DNA of 41,543 nucleotides. Origin: Alloalcanivorax balearicus MACL04. GTDB lineage: Bacteria; Pseudomonadota; Gammaproteobacteria; Pseudomonadales; Alcanivoracaceae. Positions 32,302-41,433 of this stretch are shown in pieces. Every line of letters begins with the position of its first letter. The stretch's first letter is position 1. The translations under genes and the position numbers were made by a program. Under the pieces are notes generated by a model. That model saw nothing but the letters and a program-made list of their open reading frames with translations. It was not told the DNA's origin and did no database searches. The DNA is taken from the NCBI RefSeq assembly GCF_025532145.1, contig NZ_ARXS01000036.1:1-41543 (forward strand). The letters are read 5' to 3'.

Positions 32302-32314
32302 GTTGGATCCTTGA

Positions 32315-32352
32315 TTTTCTTTTTATGGCACCAACGTACCACAAAAAGAAAA
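32315..32352. repeat. Inverted repeat with AT-rich arms upstream of the flavoprotein gene
   Basis: TTTTCTTTTT (32315-32324) is the exact complement of AAAAAGAAAA (32343-32352). TGG/CCA pairs extend it inwards past one mismatch, leaving a ten-base loop. It lies 14 bases upstream of the flavoprotein start and 35 bases after the SDR stop. It may be an SDR terminator or an operator for the two-gene unit. Confidence 0.6.
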
Positions 32353-32387
32353 AAAGAAGCCAGCACCAGAAAATCGCGGCGGGATGA

Positions 32388-33314
32388 TCAGGGATAGCGG
32401 ACGCCGGTAAGCGCTTCGGATTGCTCCCACAGGCGCGCCGCGTCGTCGGCGTCACGGGCGCGGCGGCTGGGGTGCACCAGCGTCGGCGGGCCCACCGCCT
32501 CCTTAAGGTAAGCGGGGCCGTAATAACCGCCGCCCTGCACCTGCGGACTAGTGGCGGCATAGAGGGTGGGCGCGGCGCCGCGAGCGGTGTTCTGGGTGAA
32601 GAAGGGCCACAGCCAGCGGGCGATATAGCCGACCCCGAACGGGCTTTCCCGGGCAACACCAGATTCCGCCAGATTGGTATTGGCGAAGCCTGGGTGGCAG
32701 GCCAGGGAGAGCGTCGAGGCCTCCGCCGCGCGCAGTCGCCTTTCCAGTTCCAGGGAGAACAACAGATTGGCCAGCTTGGCTTGAGCATAAGCTCGCTGCC
32801 GGCCATAGCGGCCGTCCAGTTGCAGGTTATCCAGATGCAGCCGGCCCGCTTTGTGAGCCAGGCTGCTGACAGTGACTATGCGGGAATCCGGCACGTCGCG
32901 CAGCGCCGGCAACAGCAGACCGGTCAAGGCGAAGTGGCCGAGGTGATTGACGCCGAACTGGCGCTCGAAGCCATCCTCGGTACGGCCTTGGCGCAGCCAC
33001 ATGACGCCGGCATTGTTGATCAGCAAATCCAGCCGGGGATAGCGTTCGCGCAGCGTATCGGCGGCGCGTCGCACGCTTTCCAGGCTGGCCAGATCCAGTT
33101 CCACGATCTGTATTTCGCCGCGTCCGCCGGTCTTCTCATGGATGCGTTCCCGGGCGGCCTCCGCCTTGGCCAGGTCGCGGCACGCCAGAACCACCCGGGC
33201 GCCCTTGTCGGCCAGTGCCAGGGCGGTCTCGAAGCCGATACCGCTGTTGGCGCCGGTCACCACGGCGGTGCGGGATTGTTGGTCCGGAATGTCTTGCGGG
33301 CTCCAGCTCATCAT
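32388..33314 (-). CDS. Short-chain dehydrogenase/reductase (retinol-dehydrogenase-like)
   Basis: 308 residues. Cofactor motif TGANSGIG (about 20-27), NNAG (100-103), catalytic Ser near 150 and YAQAK (Tyr176, Lys180). The longer C-terminal region (LACHPGFANTNLAESG and a YYGP segment) matches the retinol-dehydrogenase/WW-domain oxidoreductase-like group. It is an NADP(H)-dependent alcohol/carbonyl oxidoreductase; substrate unknown. GAGG lies just upstream of two tandem ATGs (33314 and 33311). It lies 86 bases upstream of the flavoprotein gene in the same direction. Confidence 0.88.
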   Translation of the reverse strand: MMSWSPQDIPDQQSRTAVVTGANSGIGFETALALADKGARVVLACRDLAKAEAARERIHEKTGGRGEIQIVELDLASLESVRRAADTLRERYPRLDLLINNAGVMWLRQGRTEDGFERQFGVNHLGHFALTGLLLPALRDVPDSRIVTVSSLAHKAGRLHLDNLQLDGRYGRQRAYAQAKLANLLFSLELERRLRAAEASTLSLACHPGFANTNLAESGVARESPFGVGYIARWLWPFFTQNTARGAAPTLYAATSPQVQGGGYYGPAYLKEAVGPPTLVHPSRRARDADDAARLWEQSEALTGVRYP

Positions 33315-33358
33315 CGCGTCCTCGTCGGTACCGGGCGGTTTGCGGCACAGCCCGTCGG

Positions 33359-34825
33359 CTAGTCGATGCCGAGGCTGTCCCAGATCTCATCCACCCGCAT
33401 CTTCACGGTTTCGCTCATGGTAATGGCACGGCCCCATTCCCTGTCGGTCTCGCCGGGCCATTTGCTGGTGGCGTCCAACCCCATCTTCGAGCCCAGCCCC
33501 GCCACTGGGGAGGCGAAATCCAGATAATCGATGGGGGTATTGTCCACCAGCACGGTGTCGCGTCGCGGGTCCATGCGGGTGGTGATCGCCCAGATCACGT
33601 CCTTCCAGTCGCGGGCGTTGACGTCGTCGTCGCAGACAATGACGAATTTGGTGTACATGAACTGCCGCAGGAACGACCACACCCCCATCATTACCCGCTT
33701 GGCATGGCCGGGATACTGCTTCTTCATGGTCACTACCGCCATGCGATAGGAGCAGCCCTCCGGCGGCAGGTAGAAATCCTCGATTTCCGGGAACTGCTTT
33801 TTCAGGATCGGCACGAAGATCTCGTTCATCGCCAGACCCAGTACCGCCGGCTCATCCGGGGGACGGCCGGTGTAGGTGCTGTGGTAGATCGGGTCGCGGC
33901 GGTGAGTGATGCGCTCCACCGTGAAGACCGGGAAGCGCTCCACTTCATTGTAATAGCCGGTATGGTCGCCGAAGGGGCCCTCGTCGGCGTACTCGTTGGG
34001 ATAAATATGCCCTTCCAGCACGAACTCGGCGCTGGCGGGAACCTGCAGGTCAGAGCCGATGGCCTTGATCAGTTCGGTTTTGCCACCACGCAGCAGCCCG
34101 GCGAAAGCGTATTCGCTGAGGGTATCCGGTACCGGCGTCACCGCGCCGAGAATGGTGGCCGGATCGGCGCCCAGCGCCACTGCCACCGGGAACGGCTCTC
34201 CGGGATGGGCCTGACGCCATTCCTGGAAATCCAGGGCGCCGCCCCGGTGGCTCAGCCAGCGCATGATCAGTTTGTTGCGGCCGATCAGTTGCTGGCGGTA
34301 AATCCCCAGATTCTGACGCTCCTTGTTGGGGCCACGGGTAATCACCAGCGGCCAGGTCACCAGGGGGCCGGCGTCTTCCGGCCAGCAGGTCTGGATCGGC
34401 AGTTGGAACAGGTCCACGTCGCCGCCTTCGAGTACCTGTTCCTGGCAGGGCGCGCTGCTCAGCAACTTCGGTCCCATGCTCAGGACCTTGCGGAAAATCG
34501 GCAGTTTGCTCCAGGCGTCACGGAATCCCTTGGGCGGCTCCGGTTCCTTGAGGAACGCCAGTAACTCTCCCAATTCTCTCAGTTCATCGATGGAATCCCG
34601 GCCCATACCCAGTGCCACCCGGCGCTCGGTGCCAAACAGATTGCCCAAAACCGGAATGGAAAAGCCTTTGGGGTTTTCGAACAACAACGCCGGGCCGCCG
34701 GCCTTGAGGGTGCGGTCGCAGATTTCCGTCATTTCCAGGCGTGGGTCCACGGCGGCTTTGATCCGTTTCAATTCGCCTTGCTGTTCCAGTTGCTGAATGA
34801 AGTCGCGCAGATCGCGGTATTTCAT
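33359..34825 (-). CDS. ubiD: UbiD-family 4-hydroxy-3-polyprenylbenzoate decarboxylase
   Basis: 488 residues, near the 497 of E. coli UbiD. It removes the carboxyl group of the polyprenyl-hydroxybenzoate intermediate in ubiquinone synthesis, using prenylated FMN supplied by UbiX. The signature [12 protein letters not shown] is present, with Glu282 and Asp287 at the conserved active-site positions, along with [11 protein letters not shown] and [10 protein letters not shown]. The start [10 protein letters not shown] at 34825 matches where the family begins; codons upstream in frame are probably untranslated. Its neighbourhood with rho-trxA-ppx is also seen in pseudomonads. Confidence 0.95.
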   Translation of the reverse strand: MKYRDLRDFIQQLEQQGELKRIKAAVDPRLEMTEICDRTLKAGGPALLFENPKGFSIPVLGNLFGTERRVALGMGRDSIDELRELGELLAFLKEPEPPKGFRDAWSKLPIFRKVLSMGPKLLSSAPCQEQVLEGGDVDLFQLPIQTCWPEDAGPLVTWPLVITRGPNKERQNLGIYRQQLIGRNKLIMRWLSHRGGALDFQEWRQAHPGEPFPVAVALGADPATILGAVTPVPDTLSEYAFAGLLRGGKTELIKAIGSDLQVPASAEFVLEGHIYPNEYADEGPFGDHTGYYNEVERFPVFTVERITHRRDPIYHSTYTGRPPDEPAVLGLAMNEIFVPILKKQFPEIEDFYLPPEGCSYRMAVVTMKKQYPGHAKRVMMGVWSFLRQFMYTKFVIVCDDDVNARDWKDVIWAITTRMDPRRDTVLVDNTPIDYLDFASPVAGLGSKMGLDATSKWPGETDREWGRAITMSETVKMRVDEIWDSLGID

Positions 34826-34938
34826 GGGCGATTTACTTTTCCGGTCAAGGTGATAGAAAAATGTGAACACTATGTTGCCACAGTCCGGGGGTACAATACC
34901 GCTCTGTGCGCCGCCATCAACCCAGGGGAGGATGACTC

Positions 34939-35856
34939 GTGGCATGGTTATGGTCAGGGAAGATGCTGGTGCTGTACACCTTCATCGTGTGCGGGACCTA
35001 TGTGCACTTCCGCGGTCGGATCCGGCATTCATTCAGCCGCCAGTTATTGGATCATTCCACCATCATGGGGCCCTATAACTGCTTCGTATACGCCACCAGC
35101 GATGTGGAAAACACGCCGCTGCTGGATCGTTCCGCCTTTCCCTATCTGGATTTACTGCGCGACAACTGGGAAGTATTCCGCGACGAGGCCATGAGGCTGT
35201 TCGACGAGGGCTATATTCGCCAGGCCGCCAGCGATAATGACCTGGCGTTCCATTCGTTTTTCCGTACCGGCTGGAAGCGCTTCTATCTGAAATGGTACGA
35301 CGATTCCCAGCCTTCCGCCGAAGCGCTCTGCCCCCGTTCGGTGGCGCTGGTCAACCAGGTGCCCAGCGTCAACGCCGCCATGTTCGCCATGTTGCCCGCC
35401 GGCGCCAAGCTGGGCAGGCACCGTGATCCGTTCGCGGGTTCCCTGCGTTATCACCTGGGCCTGGTGACCCCCAACGACGACCGCTGCGCGATTTACGTCG
35501 ACGGTGAACGGCATGTCTGGCACGACGGTGAAGATGTGGTGTTCGATGAAACTTTCATCCATTGGGCGGAAAACAACACCGACCAGGATCGACTGATCCT
35601 GTTCTGCGACGTGGAACGGCCATTGCGTTACCGTTTTGCCACGGCCATCAACCGGGTTTTCAAGACCGTGGTGGTGCGCGCCACCAGTACGGAGAATGTG
35701 GAAGGCGATCGCGTCGGCCTGCTGAATAAGGTGTTCGATGTGGTCTACAAGGTGCGGGCCAAAGCCAAGGATCTGAAGAAGCGCAACCGCCGCCTCTACT
35801 ACATTCTCAAATGGGTGATGATCGGCGCGCTGTTCTACTGGCTGTTTATCCGCTGA
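34939..35856 (+). CDS. LpxO-like aspartyl/asparaginyl beta-hydroxylase family dioxygenase
   Basis: 305 residues beginning with GTG at 34939, with GGGGAGG seven bases upstream. It has an N-terminal hydrophobic anchor (about 8-22) and a C-terminal one (about 288-304). The catalytic core holds the iron and 2-oxoglutarate residues: GRHRDPF (His161, Asp163), LRYHLGL and [12 protein letters not shown] (His208). In the LpxO group this enzyme hydroxylates a lipid A acyl chain at the inner membrane. The related membrane-anchored AspH-like enzymes are the alternative. It is divergent from ubiD. Confidence 0.85.
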   Translation: MAWLWSGKMLVLYTFIVCGTYVHFRGRIRHSFSRQLLDHSTIMGPYNCFVYATSDVENTPLLDRSAFPYLDLLRDNWEVFRDEAMRLFDEGYIRQAASDNDLAFHSFFRTGWKRFYLKWYDDSQPSAEALCPRSVALVNQVPSVNAAMFAMLPAGAKLGRHRDPFAGSLRYHLGLVTPNDDRCAIYVDGERHVWHDGEDVVFDETFIHWAENNTDQDRLILFCDVERPLRYRFATAINRVFKTVVVRATSTENVEGDRVGLLNKVFDVVYKVRAKAKDLKKRNRRLYYILKWVMIGALFYWLFIR

Positions 35857-35902
35857 TCCCGCCCGCGAGTTGTGGTGCGGCAAAAGCGGGCAGGCTGTCC
35901 GT

Positions 35903-36808
35903 TCAGCGTTCCTCGAAGGACTGGTAAAACAAAGCCAGTTCGTCGATCAGGGTCCGTACCGCCGGTAGCAGTCCTCGTCGTGATGGAAACACCGCGTGGA
36001 TGATATCCCGGCGCGGTGCCCAGTCCGGCAGCAGATGAATCAGGCTGCCGTCATCCAACTGCCGGCGCACGGCCAGTAACGGCAACTGCACCACGCCCAC
36101 TCCCGCCACCGCGGCCCGGCGCAGGGCAATCATGTCGGTGGTGACGAAGCGGGGATGGTGGGGCACGGTGGCCTGGTGCTCATTGGGACCGTACAGAACC
36201 CAGACATAGCTGGATTGCGGATTGCTCAGTGCCAGGCTCGGCCATTCACTCAGCGCCTCCGGCGTTGCCGGTAGCCCGTGACGCGCCACCATTGCCGGGC
36301 TGGCCACCATTGCCGGGTGGCGGTCCGAGAGCACCTTCAGCACCAGATCACTGTCTTCCAGCGGCGGGGGCCGCACCCGAATCGCCACATCAATACCCTC
36401 GTTGATCACATCCACGCGCCGATTGGTGGCTTCCAGATGCACGGTGACTTCCGGGTAGCGGGTCATGAAGCCCGCCAGGAAGGCGCCGATATGCACATGC
36501 AGCAGGGTCACCGGGCAGGTCAGCCGGATGACGCCTTTGGGACTGGCGCGTACGCTGTCTATGGCGTCCTGGGCGGCTTCGGCTTCCACCAGCATTGCCT
36601 TGCAGTGATCGTAGTAGGTGCGTCCGATCTCCGTGACGGAGAAATGCCGGGTGGAGCGGTGTAACAGGCGCACGCCCAGGCGTTCCTCCAGCGCCGCCAC
36701 ACGCCGGCTGAGTTTGGACTTGGGCAGGCCAAGGGCGCGACCGGCGGGGGCGAAACCGCCGTGCTCCACGGTTTTCACGTAGTAATAGAGGTCGTTGAGG
36801 TTTTCCAA
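35903..36808 (-). CDS. LysR-family regulator next to ycaC
   Basis: 301 residues when started at TTG 36808, giving MENLNDLYYYVKTVEHGGF, the usual opening for this subgroup; ATG starts further upstream would add over 60 atypical residues. The winged helix lies in residues 1-60 (FAPAGRALGLPKSKLSRRVAALEERL, here FAPAGRALGLP and KSKLSRRVAALEERL). The C-terminal effector domain runs to the end (INEGIDVAIRVRPP, AAVAGVGVVQLPLLAV). It is divergent from the ycaC-like gene and probably controls it through the dyad in the gap. The effector is unknown. Confidence 0.88.
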   Translation of the reverse strand: MENLNDLYYYVKTVEHGGFAPAGRALGLPKSKLSRRVAALEERLGVRLLHRSTRHFSVTEIGRTYYDHCKAMLVEAEAAQDAIDSVRASPKGVIRLTCPVTLLHVHIGAFLAGFMTRYPEVTVHLEATNRRVDVINEGIDVAIRVRPPPLEDSDLVLKVLSDRHPAMVASPAMVARHGLPATPEALSEWPSLALSNPQSSYVWVLYGPNEHQATVPHHPRFVTTDMIALRRAAVAGVGVVQLPLLAVRRQLDDGSLIHLLPDWAPRRDIIHAVFPSRRGLLPAVRTLIDELALFYQSFEER

Positions 36809-36829
36809 AATCAGGCCTGTTATCGTTCC

Positions 36830-36886
36830 ATTAATAGAACACTGAGTGGCAAATTTGCTATCTACACGACTCAGAGTCCTATTAAT
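36830..36886. promoter_or_regulatory. Two-part symmetrical dyad in the LysR-ycaC divergent region
   Basis: ATTAATAG-N4-CTGAGT (36830-36847) is mirrored by ACTCAG-N4-CTATTAAT (36869-36886), separated by 21 bases. Spacing within the two halves is identical. A separate palindrome GCAAATTTGC lies inside at 36849-36858. Paired inverted sites of this span suit a LysR tetramer's recognition and activation sites. It starts 22 bases upstream of the LysR start codon. Confidence 0.65.
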
Positions 36887-36895
36887 AACATGATC

Positions 36896-36926
36896 ATCAA
36901 GATGTTCGCATCCGCGACATCTTGAT
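36896..36926. repeat. Ten-base inverted repeat in the ycaC leader
   Basis: ATCAAGATGT (36896-36905) pairs with ACATCTTGAT (36917-36926); CGC/GCG inside the 11-base loop extends the stem past one unpaired base. It lies 66 bases before the ycaC start. It could be a second operator or an RNA hairpin in the 5' leader. Confidence 0.55.
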
Positions 36927-36991
36927 CCTTCGACGAGGTTGTCGGCAGCGATAACCCAACGGGCAAGGCAAACCAATTGAGGAGATTGATC

Positions 36992-37618
36992 ATGGGTAAG
37001 CAATACAACCGTTTGAATAAAGACGATGCCGCCGTGTTATTGGTTGATCATCAGGCGGGCTTGTTGTCGCTGGTTCGGGACATCGAGCCGGACAAGTTCA
37101 ACAACAACGTGCTGGCACTGGCGGACCTGGCCAAGTACTTCAATCTGCCCACCATTCTGACCACCAGCTTCGAGGATGGTCCCAACGGCCCGCTGATCCC
37201 GGAGCTGAAAGCATTGTTCCCCGATGCGCCGTATATCGCCCGGCCGGGTCAGATCAACGCCTGGGATAACGAGGATTTCGTCAAGGCGGTGAAAGCCACC
37301 GGCAAGAAGCAACTGATCATCGCGGGTGTGGTAACGGAAGTGTGCGTGGCCTTTCCGGCGCTGTCGGCACTGGAGGAGGACTTCGAAGTGTTCGTGGTTA
37401 CCGATGCCTCCGGTACCTTCGATCCGCTTACCCGGGATGCCGCCTGGGATCGGATGTCCGCCGCCGGTGCGCAACTGATGACCTGGTTCGGTACCGCCTG
37501 CGAATTGCACCGTGACTGGCGTAATGACGTTGAAGGGCTGGGATCGTTGTTCTCGAAACATATTCCGGATTACCGGAATCTGATGACCAGCTACAACACG
37601 CTCACCGCCGGCAAATAA
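36992..37618 (+). CDS. ycaC: YcaC-like isochorismatase-family hydrolase
   Basis: 208 residues, the same length as E. coli YcaC, which it resembles throughout. Asp19 in LLVDHQAG and Cys118 in VVTEVCVAFPAL are the expected catalytic residues of the cysteine hydrolase fold, and ARPGQINAWDNEDF is a characteristic segment. GAGGAG precedes the ATG at 36992. YcaC proteins form large ring assemblies; their natural substrate is not known. The divergent LysR gene probably regulates it. A strong terminator follows. Confidence 0.93.
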   Translation: MGKQYNRLNKDDAAVLLVDHQAGLLSLVRDIEPDKFNNNVLALADLAKYFNLPTILTTSFEDGPNGPLIPELKALFPDAPYIARPGQINAWDNEDFVKAVKATGKKQLIIAGVVTEVCVAFPALSALEEDFEVFVVTDASGTFDPLTRDAAWDRMSAAGAQLMTWFGTACELHRDWRNDVEGLGSLFSKHIPDYRNLMTSYNTLTAGK

Positions 37619-37632
37619 GCCGGTGTGAAAAC

Positions 37633-37681
37633 GCGAAAGGCCCGTCTCCGGCATCCGGGACGGGCCTTTCGCCGTCTTTTT
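37633..37681. terminator. Bidirectional intrinsic terminator between ycaC and rho
   Basis: A 14-bp perfect stem pairs GCGAAAGGCCCGTC (37633-37646) with GACGGGCCTTTCGC (37659-37672) around a 12-base loop. A T run follows at 37676-37681 on the plus strand, and in the minus direction the stem itself has AAAGG/CCTTT ends. It serves ycaC clearly and may also end the convergent rho transcript. Confidence 0.85.
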
Positions 37682-37696
37682 CGAGGTCAGCGCGGG

Positions 37697-38956
37697 TTAT
37701 TTGCGCTTCATTGACTCGAAGAATTCCAGATTGGTCTTGGTCTGTTTCATCCGATCCAACAGGAATTCCATGGCGCCGATCTCATCCATCGGATGCAGCA
37801 CTTTGCGCAGGATCCACATCTTCTGCAGTTCGTCTTCGCTGACCAGCCGCTCTTCGCGACGGGTGCCGGACTTCCTGATGTTGATGGCCGGGAACACACG
37901 TTTTTCGGATACCTTGCGATCCAGGTGCAGTTCCATGTTGCCGGTGCCCTTGAACTCCTCGTAGATCACTTCGTCCATCTTCGAGCCGGTTTCCACCAGC
38001 GCGGTGGCGAGAATGGTCAGGCTGCCCCCTTCCTCGATGTTCCGGGCGGCGCCGAAGAAACGTTTCGGTTTCTCCAGGGCGTGGGCATCCACACCGCCGG
38101 TCAGAACCTTGCCGGAGCTGGGCTGCACGGTGTTGTAGGCACGCGCCAGACGAGTAATGGAATCCAGCAGGATGATCACGTCCTGCTTGTGCTCGACCAG
38201 GCGTTTGGCCTTTTCGATCACCATTTCCGCCACCTGGACGTGACGGGCCGGCGGCTCGTCAAAGGTGGAGGCAACTACTTCACCACGGACCGTGCGCGAC
38301 ATCTCCGTCACCTCTTCGGGGCGTTCGTCGATCAGCAGCACGATCATGTGGGATTCGGGGTTGTTGCGGGCGATGGAGTGGGCGATGTTCTGCAGGAGCA
38401 TGGTTTTACCGGCTTTCGGCGGGGCCACGATCAGGCCGCGTTGGCCTTTGCCGATCGGTGCCACCAGATCGATCACCCGGGCGGTGATGTCCTCGGTGGA
38501 GCCGTTGCCCACTTCCATGACCAACCGCTCGGTGGGAAACAGCGGCGTCAGGTTTTCAAACAGAATCTTGTTCTTGGCGTTTTCCGGCTTGTCGAAGTTG
38601 ATCTCGTTGACCTTGAGCATGGCGAAATAACGTTCGCCATCCTTGGGAGGCCGGATCTTCCCGGAAATGGTATCGCCGGTACGCAGGTTGAAGCGGCGAA
38701 TCTGGCTCGGAGACACATAGATGTCATCCGGTCCCGCCAGATAGGAGCCTTCGGCGGAACGTAGAAAGCCAAAGCCATCCTGAAGAATCTCCAAGACGCC
38801 GTCGCCGTAAATGTCCGAGCCGTTTTTGGCGGCTCTCTTCAGAATCGAGAAGATGACGTCTTGTTTGCGGGTACGGGCCAGGTTTTCCAGGCCCAGTTCC
38901 TTGGCGATGTCCAGGAGTTCGCCAATAGGCTTCTGCTTCAGTTCGGTCAGATTCAT
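37697..38956 (-). CDS. rho: Transcription termination factor Rho
   Basis: 419 residues, the same length as E. coli Rho and similar throughout. It is the hexameric RNA-dependent ATPase that ends transcription. The N-terminal helix bundle ([20 protein letters not shown]) and RNA-binding cold-shock-like domain ([23 protein letters not shown], split here as DGFGFLRS and [11 protein letters not shown]) precede the P-loop [12 protein letters not shown], the Walker B region [14 protein letters not shown], and the Q and R loops ([25 protein letters not shown]). It is downstream of trxA with a 451-base gap that forms its leader. Confidence 0.98.
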   Translation of the reverse strand: MNLTELKQKPIGELLDIAKELGLENLARTRKQDVIFSILKRAAKNGSDIYGDGVLEILQDGFGFLRSAEGSYLAGPDDIYVSPSQIRRFNLRTGDTISGKIRPPKDGERYFAMLKVNEINFDKPENAKNKILFENLTPLFPTERLVMEVGNGSTEDITARVIDLVAPIGKGQRGLIVAPPKAGKTMLLQNIAHSIARNNPESHMIVLLIDERPEEVTEMSRTVRGEVVASTFDEPPARHVQVAEMVIEKAKRLVEHKQDVIILLDSITRLARAYNTVQPSSGKVLTGGVDAHALEKPKRFFGAARNIEEGGSLTILATALVETGSKMDEVIYEEFKGTGNMELHLDRKVSEKRVFPAINIRKSGTRREERLVSEDELQKMWILRKVLHPMDEIGAMEFLLDRMKQTKTNLEFFESMKRK

Positions 38957-39407
38957 TGGTGTGTTGGGTGTCTAGAGAATGAATGATTGGAAAACACCTG
39001 GGGACGGTGTTGTTTTATGAAAGTCCGGTTATCGGATTCGTTGTCCCTACGATGAGGGCACGTCGTTCTGGAGCGCTTAGCCGGCAAAGCCGTGGAAATC
39101 TCTAATTGATTGGTTCGTGAGGTTTCGGTGGGAAATATCAGGACAGCCGGCCGGTGTGCTCAGGCCCGTTGTCGAATCATGGGTAATGAAGGGATGTCCC
39201 CCTGCCGAAAATCACCCACCGATGCCGCCCCTGACGCGAGGCCATGGGTGAATCTTAACTCAAGAACAAATGAATTAGAGATCCCCTGCTTGAGGGTGCG
39301 AAAACGCTGGTTTTGGAATGTACCACCGTGAGTCGGCGCCTGTCCAGCCCATAATCAAACTGATCGGAGACGAATTGATTACGGGCTGGCCGGGAACTGA
39401 CAGCGTA
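38957..39407 (-). other. Long untranslated leader of rho
   Basis: The 451 bases between trxA and rho hold no supported gene. A plus-strand ORF (39110-39331) has no motif. On the minus strand a 22-codon ORF starting at 39245 lacks a clear ribosome binding site. Two structural elements stand out: the hairpin at 39344-39389 and the distant complementary pair at 39098-39107 and 39273-39282. Rho messages in enterobacteria have a leader used in autogenous control, so a regulatory role is plausible. Confidence 0.5.
39344..39389 (-). terminator. Imperfect 15-bp stem-loop after trxA
   Basis: Bases 39344-39358 (CCAGCCCATAATCAA) pair with 39375-39389 (TTGATTACGGGCTGG) with one mismatch and a 16-base loop. 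It starts 19 bases after the trxA stop in the direction of trxA transcription. There is no T run, so it may act as a partial terminator or an RNA-end stabiliser between trxA and rho. Confidence 0.5.
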
Positions 39408-39734
39408 CTACAGGGTGCTGTCCAGGAAAGCGGAGAGCTGGGACTTGGACAGCGCGCCCACTTTGGTCGCTTCGACGTCGCCGTTTTTGAACACGGTGAG
39501 GGTCGGAATGCCCCGTACGCCGTATTTGCGCGGGGTATCCGGGTTCTCGTCGATGTTCAACTTGGCGATGGTCAGCTTGTCGGCGTATTCCTTGGACAGG
39601 TCTTCCAGGATCGGCGCCACCATCTTGCACGGGCCGCACCACGGTGCCCAGTAGTCCACCAGAACCGGACCATCCGCCTTGAGGACCTTGTCCTCGAAGT
39701 CGGCGTCGGTGACGTTGATAATCTCGCCGCTCAT
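39408..39734 (-). CDS. trxA: Thioredoxin 1
   Basis: 108 residues, the normal size. The redox motif WCGPC has Cys33 and Cys36, and the cis-Pro loop reads GVRGIPTL. It reduces disulfides in cytoplasmic proteins such as ribonucleotide reductase, using electrons from thioredoxin reductase. CAGGAG lies upstream of the ATG. It is divergent from ppx and upstream of rho, the arrangement known from pseudomonads. Confidence 0.98.
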   Translation of the reverse strand: MSGEIINVTDADFEDKVLKADGPVLVDYWAPWCGPCKMVAPILEDLSKEYADKLTIAKLNIDENPDTPRKYGVRGIPTLTVFKNGDVEATKVGALSKSQLSAFLDSTL

Positions 39735-39942
39735 GAATATCTCCTGCTTAAGGGTTTCGCGGGATTGATACTATCGGGCCGGCAACGCGGGATTTCAAGC
39801 GTGCGGGTCGATTACGCTGACAGTCGGACCCTATGGCGGAGTCGATTGCTGGTTGCGGCGCGCCGTTGCGGCGCCGAAAATCAACTCACAGGGCGCGCCG
39901 GTGACGGTGGCCACTTCCGCAGCTTGGCAGAGAGGGAACAAT

Positions 39943-41433
39943 TTGCGACAAGGCGAGCAACTGGCGGCCATTGATCTGGGCTCCAATAGTTTTCATATGG
40001 TAGTGGCGCGTCAGGATCAGGGAGAAGTACGCCTGCTGGAAGGTCTTTCGGAAAAAGTGCAGTTGGGCAGCGGTCTGGACAGGGATAACCGGCTGGATGA
40101 AGAAACCCAGCAGCGGGCACTGGAGTGCCTGGCCCGGTTTGCTCAGCGGATCACCGGGGTGCGTCGGGGTAATGTCCGGGTGGTGGGTACCAACACTCTG
40201 CGCATGGCGCGTAATGCCAAGGCGTTTATCGCTCGCGCCGAGCAGGTTCTTGGCCATGACATCGAGGTGGTGGCCGGCCGTGAGGAAGCGCGCCTGATTT
40301 ACCTCGGTGTGGCTCACAGTCTCGCCGCCAACGGCGGCAGCCGGCTGGTGGTGGATATTGGCGGTGGTTCCAGTGAGCTGATCATCGGCGAGGGCTTCGA
40401 GGCGGTGGAAACCGAGTCCCTGCATATGGGCTGTGTAAGTTTTCGCCAGCGCTTCTTCGCCGATGGCCGTATCACCGAGTCGGGCATGGCCAGAGCGGTC
40501 ACCGCCGCCCGCCAGGAAGTGCTGTCGATCGAGGCCAATTACCGGCGGATGGGGTGGACCCAGGCGGTGGGGGCTTCCGGCACTATCAAGGCCATTGCCC
40601 AGGTGTGCGAGGAAAGCGGCCTGACCGATCAGGGCATTACTTTGGAGGCGCTGGAGAAAATCGCCCGCAAGGCGGTGAAAGCCGGTTCCGTGGACGCCTT
40701 GTCCCTGAAAGGCCTGCGCGAGGACCGCAAGCCGATTTTTGCCTCCGGGCTGGCCATCTTGCTGGGGATCTTCCGGCAGCTGGGCATTACCCATATGACG
40801 GTATCCGCCGGTGCCCTGCGCGAAGGGTTGCTCTATGACCTGTTGGGGCGTTTTACCCACGAGGATGTGCGCGAGCGTAGCGTGCAGGCGGTAATGGACC
40901 GTTATCGGGTGGAGCCGGCCCAGGCGCGCCGGGTACACGACACCGTGACGGCGTTGCATCGGTCGGTGGCGGAGGCGTGGTCGCTGAATGATGAGGCCCT
41001 GCTGGATACCCTGCGCTGGGCGGCGTTATTGCATGAAGTGGGCCTGACCGTCTCTCACAGCCAGTTCCACAAGCACGGCGCCTACATGCTTGCCAACGCC
41101 GACCTGCCCGGTTTCTCGCGTCAGGAACAGGCGGCGGTGGCGCTACTGGTGCGCGGGCACCGTCGCAAACTGCCGCTGTCGGCGCTATCGGAATGGGACG
41201 ATGAAGAACGGGAGCCACTGCTGCGATTGTGCCTGCTGCTGCGTCTGGCCTGTCGCCTGCACCATGCGCGCAGCGACGAGCCACTGCCGCCGCTAAGCCT
41301 GGCCGCCGACGGCAAGGTGGTGACCCTGAGCTTCCCGCAAGGCTGGCTGGCCGAGCACCCGCTGACCCAGGCGGATCTGGAACAGGAGCAGGAGTTCTTC
41401 CAGAGCAGTGACTATCGGCTGGTGGTGACCTGA
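39943..41433 (+). CDS. ppx: Exopolyphosphatase (Ppx/GppA family)
   Basis: 496 residues when started at TTG 39943, which has AGAGGGA five bases upstream and places AAIDLGSNSFHMV close to the N-terminus, as in other Ppx proteins. GTG at 39901 or 39907 would add 12-14 residues without a good ribosome binding site. The ASKHA phosphatase motifs are present: IDLGSNSFHMVVA, GTNTLRMARNA, GREEARLIYLGV, and VVDIGGGSSELIIG. The C-terminal HD-like helical domain includes LRWAALLHEVGLTVSHSQFHKHG. It removes terminal phosphates from polyphosphate; GppA activity on pppGpp is possible. It is divergent from trxA. Confidence 0.93.
   Translation: MRQGEQLAAIDLGSNSFHMVVARQDQGEVRLLEGLSEKVQLGSGLDRDNRLDEETQQRALECLARFAQRITGVRRGNVRVVGTNTLRMARNAKAFIARAEQVLGHDIEVVAGREEARLIYLGVAHSLAANGGSRLVVDIGGGSSELIIGEGFEAVETESLHMGCVSFRQRFFADGRITESGMARAVTAARQEVLSIEANYRRMGWTQAVGASGTIKAIAQVCEESGLTDQGITLEALEKIARKAVKAGSVDALSLKGLREDRKPIFASGLAILLGIFRQLGITHMTVSAGALREGLLYDLLGRFTHEDVRERSVQAVMDRYRVEPAQARRVHDTVTALHRSVAEAWSLNDEALLDTLRWAALLHEVGLTVSHSQFHKHGAYMLANADLPGFSRQEQAAVALLVRGHRRKLPLSALSEWDDEEREPLLRLCLLLRLACRLHHARSDEPLPPLSLAADGKVVTLSFPQGWLAEHPLTQADLEQEQEFFQSSDYRLVVT

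Noticed and set aside
31072-32397. 441-codon plus-strand ORF antisense to the flavoprotein
   Set aside because: The minus frame has the Tat leader, FAD motif and HWGKLH; the plus frame is Gly/Gln-rich without a domain.
34875-34897. TTGCCA and TACAAT upstream of the LpxO-like gene as a promoter
   Set aside because: The spacer is only 11 bases, too short for a sigma-70 promoter; TACAAT alone is not enough.
39179-39245. 22-codon minus-strand ORF in the rho leader as a leader peptide
   Set aside because: No ribosome binding site precedes its ATG and the peptide shows no regulatory codon run; kept only as a remark on the leader.
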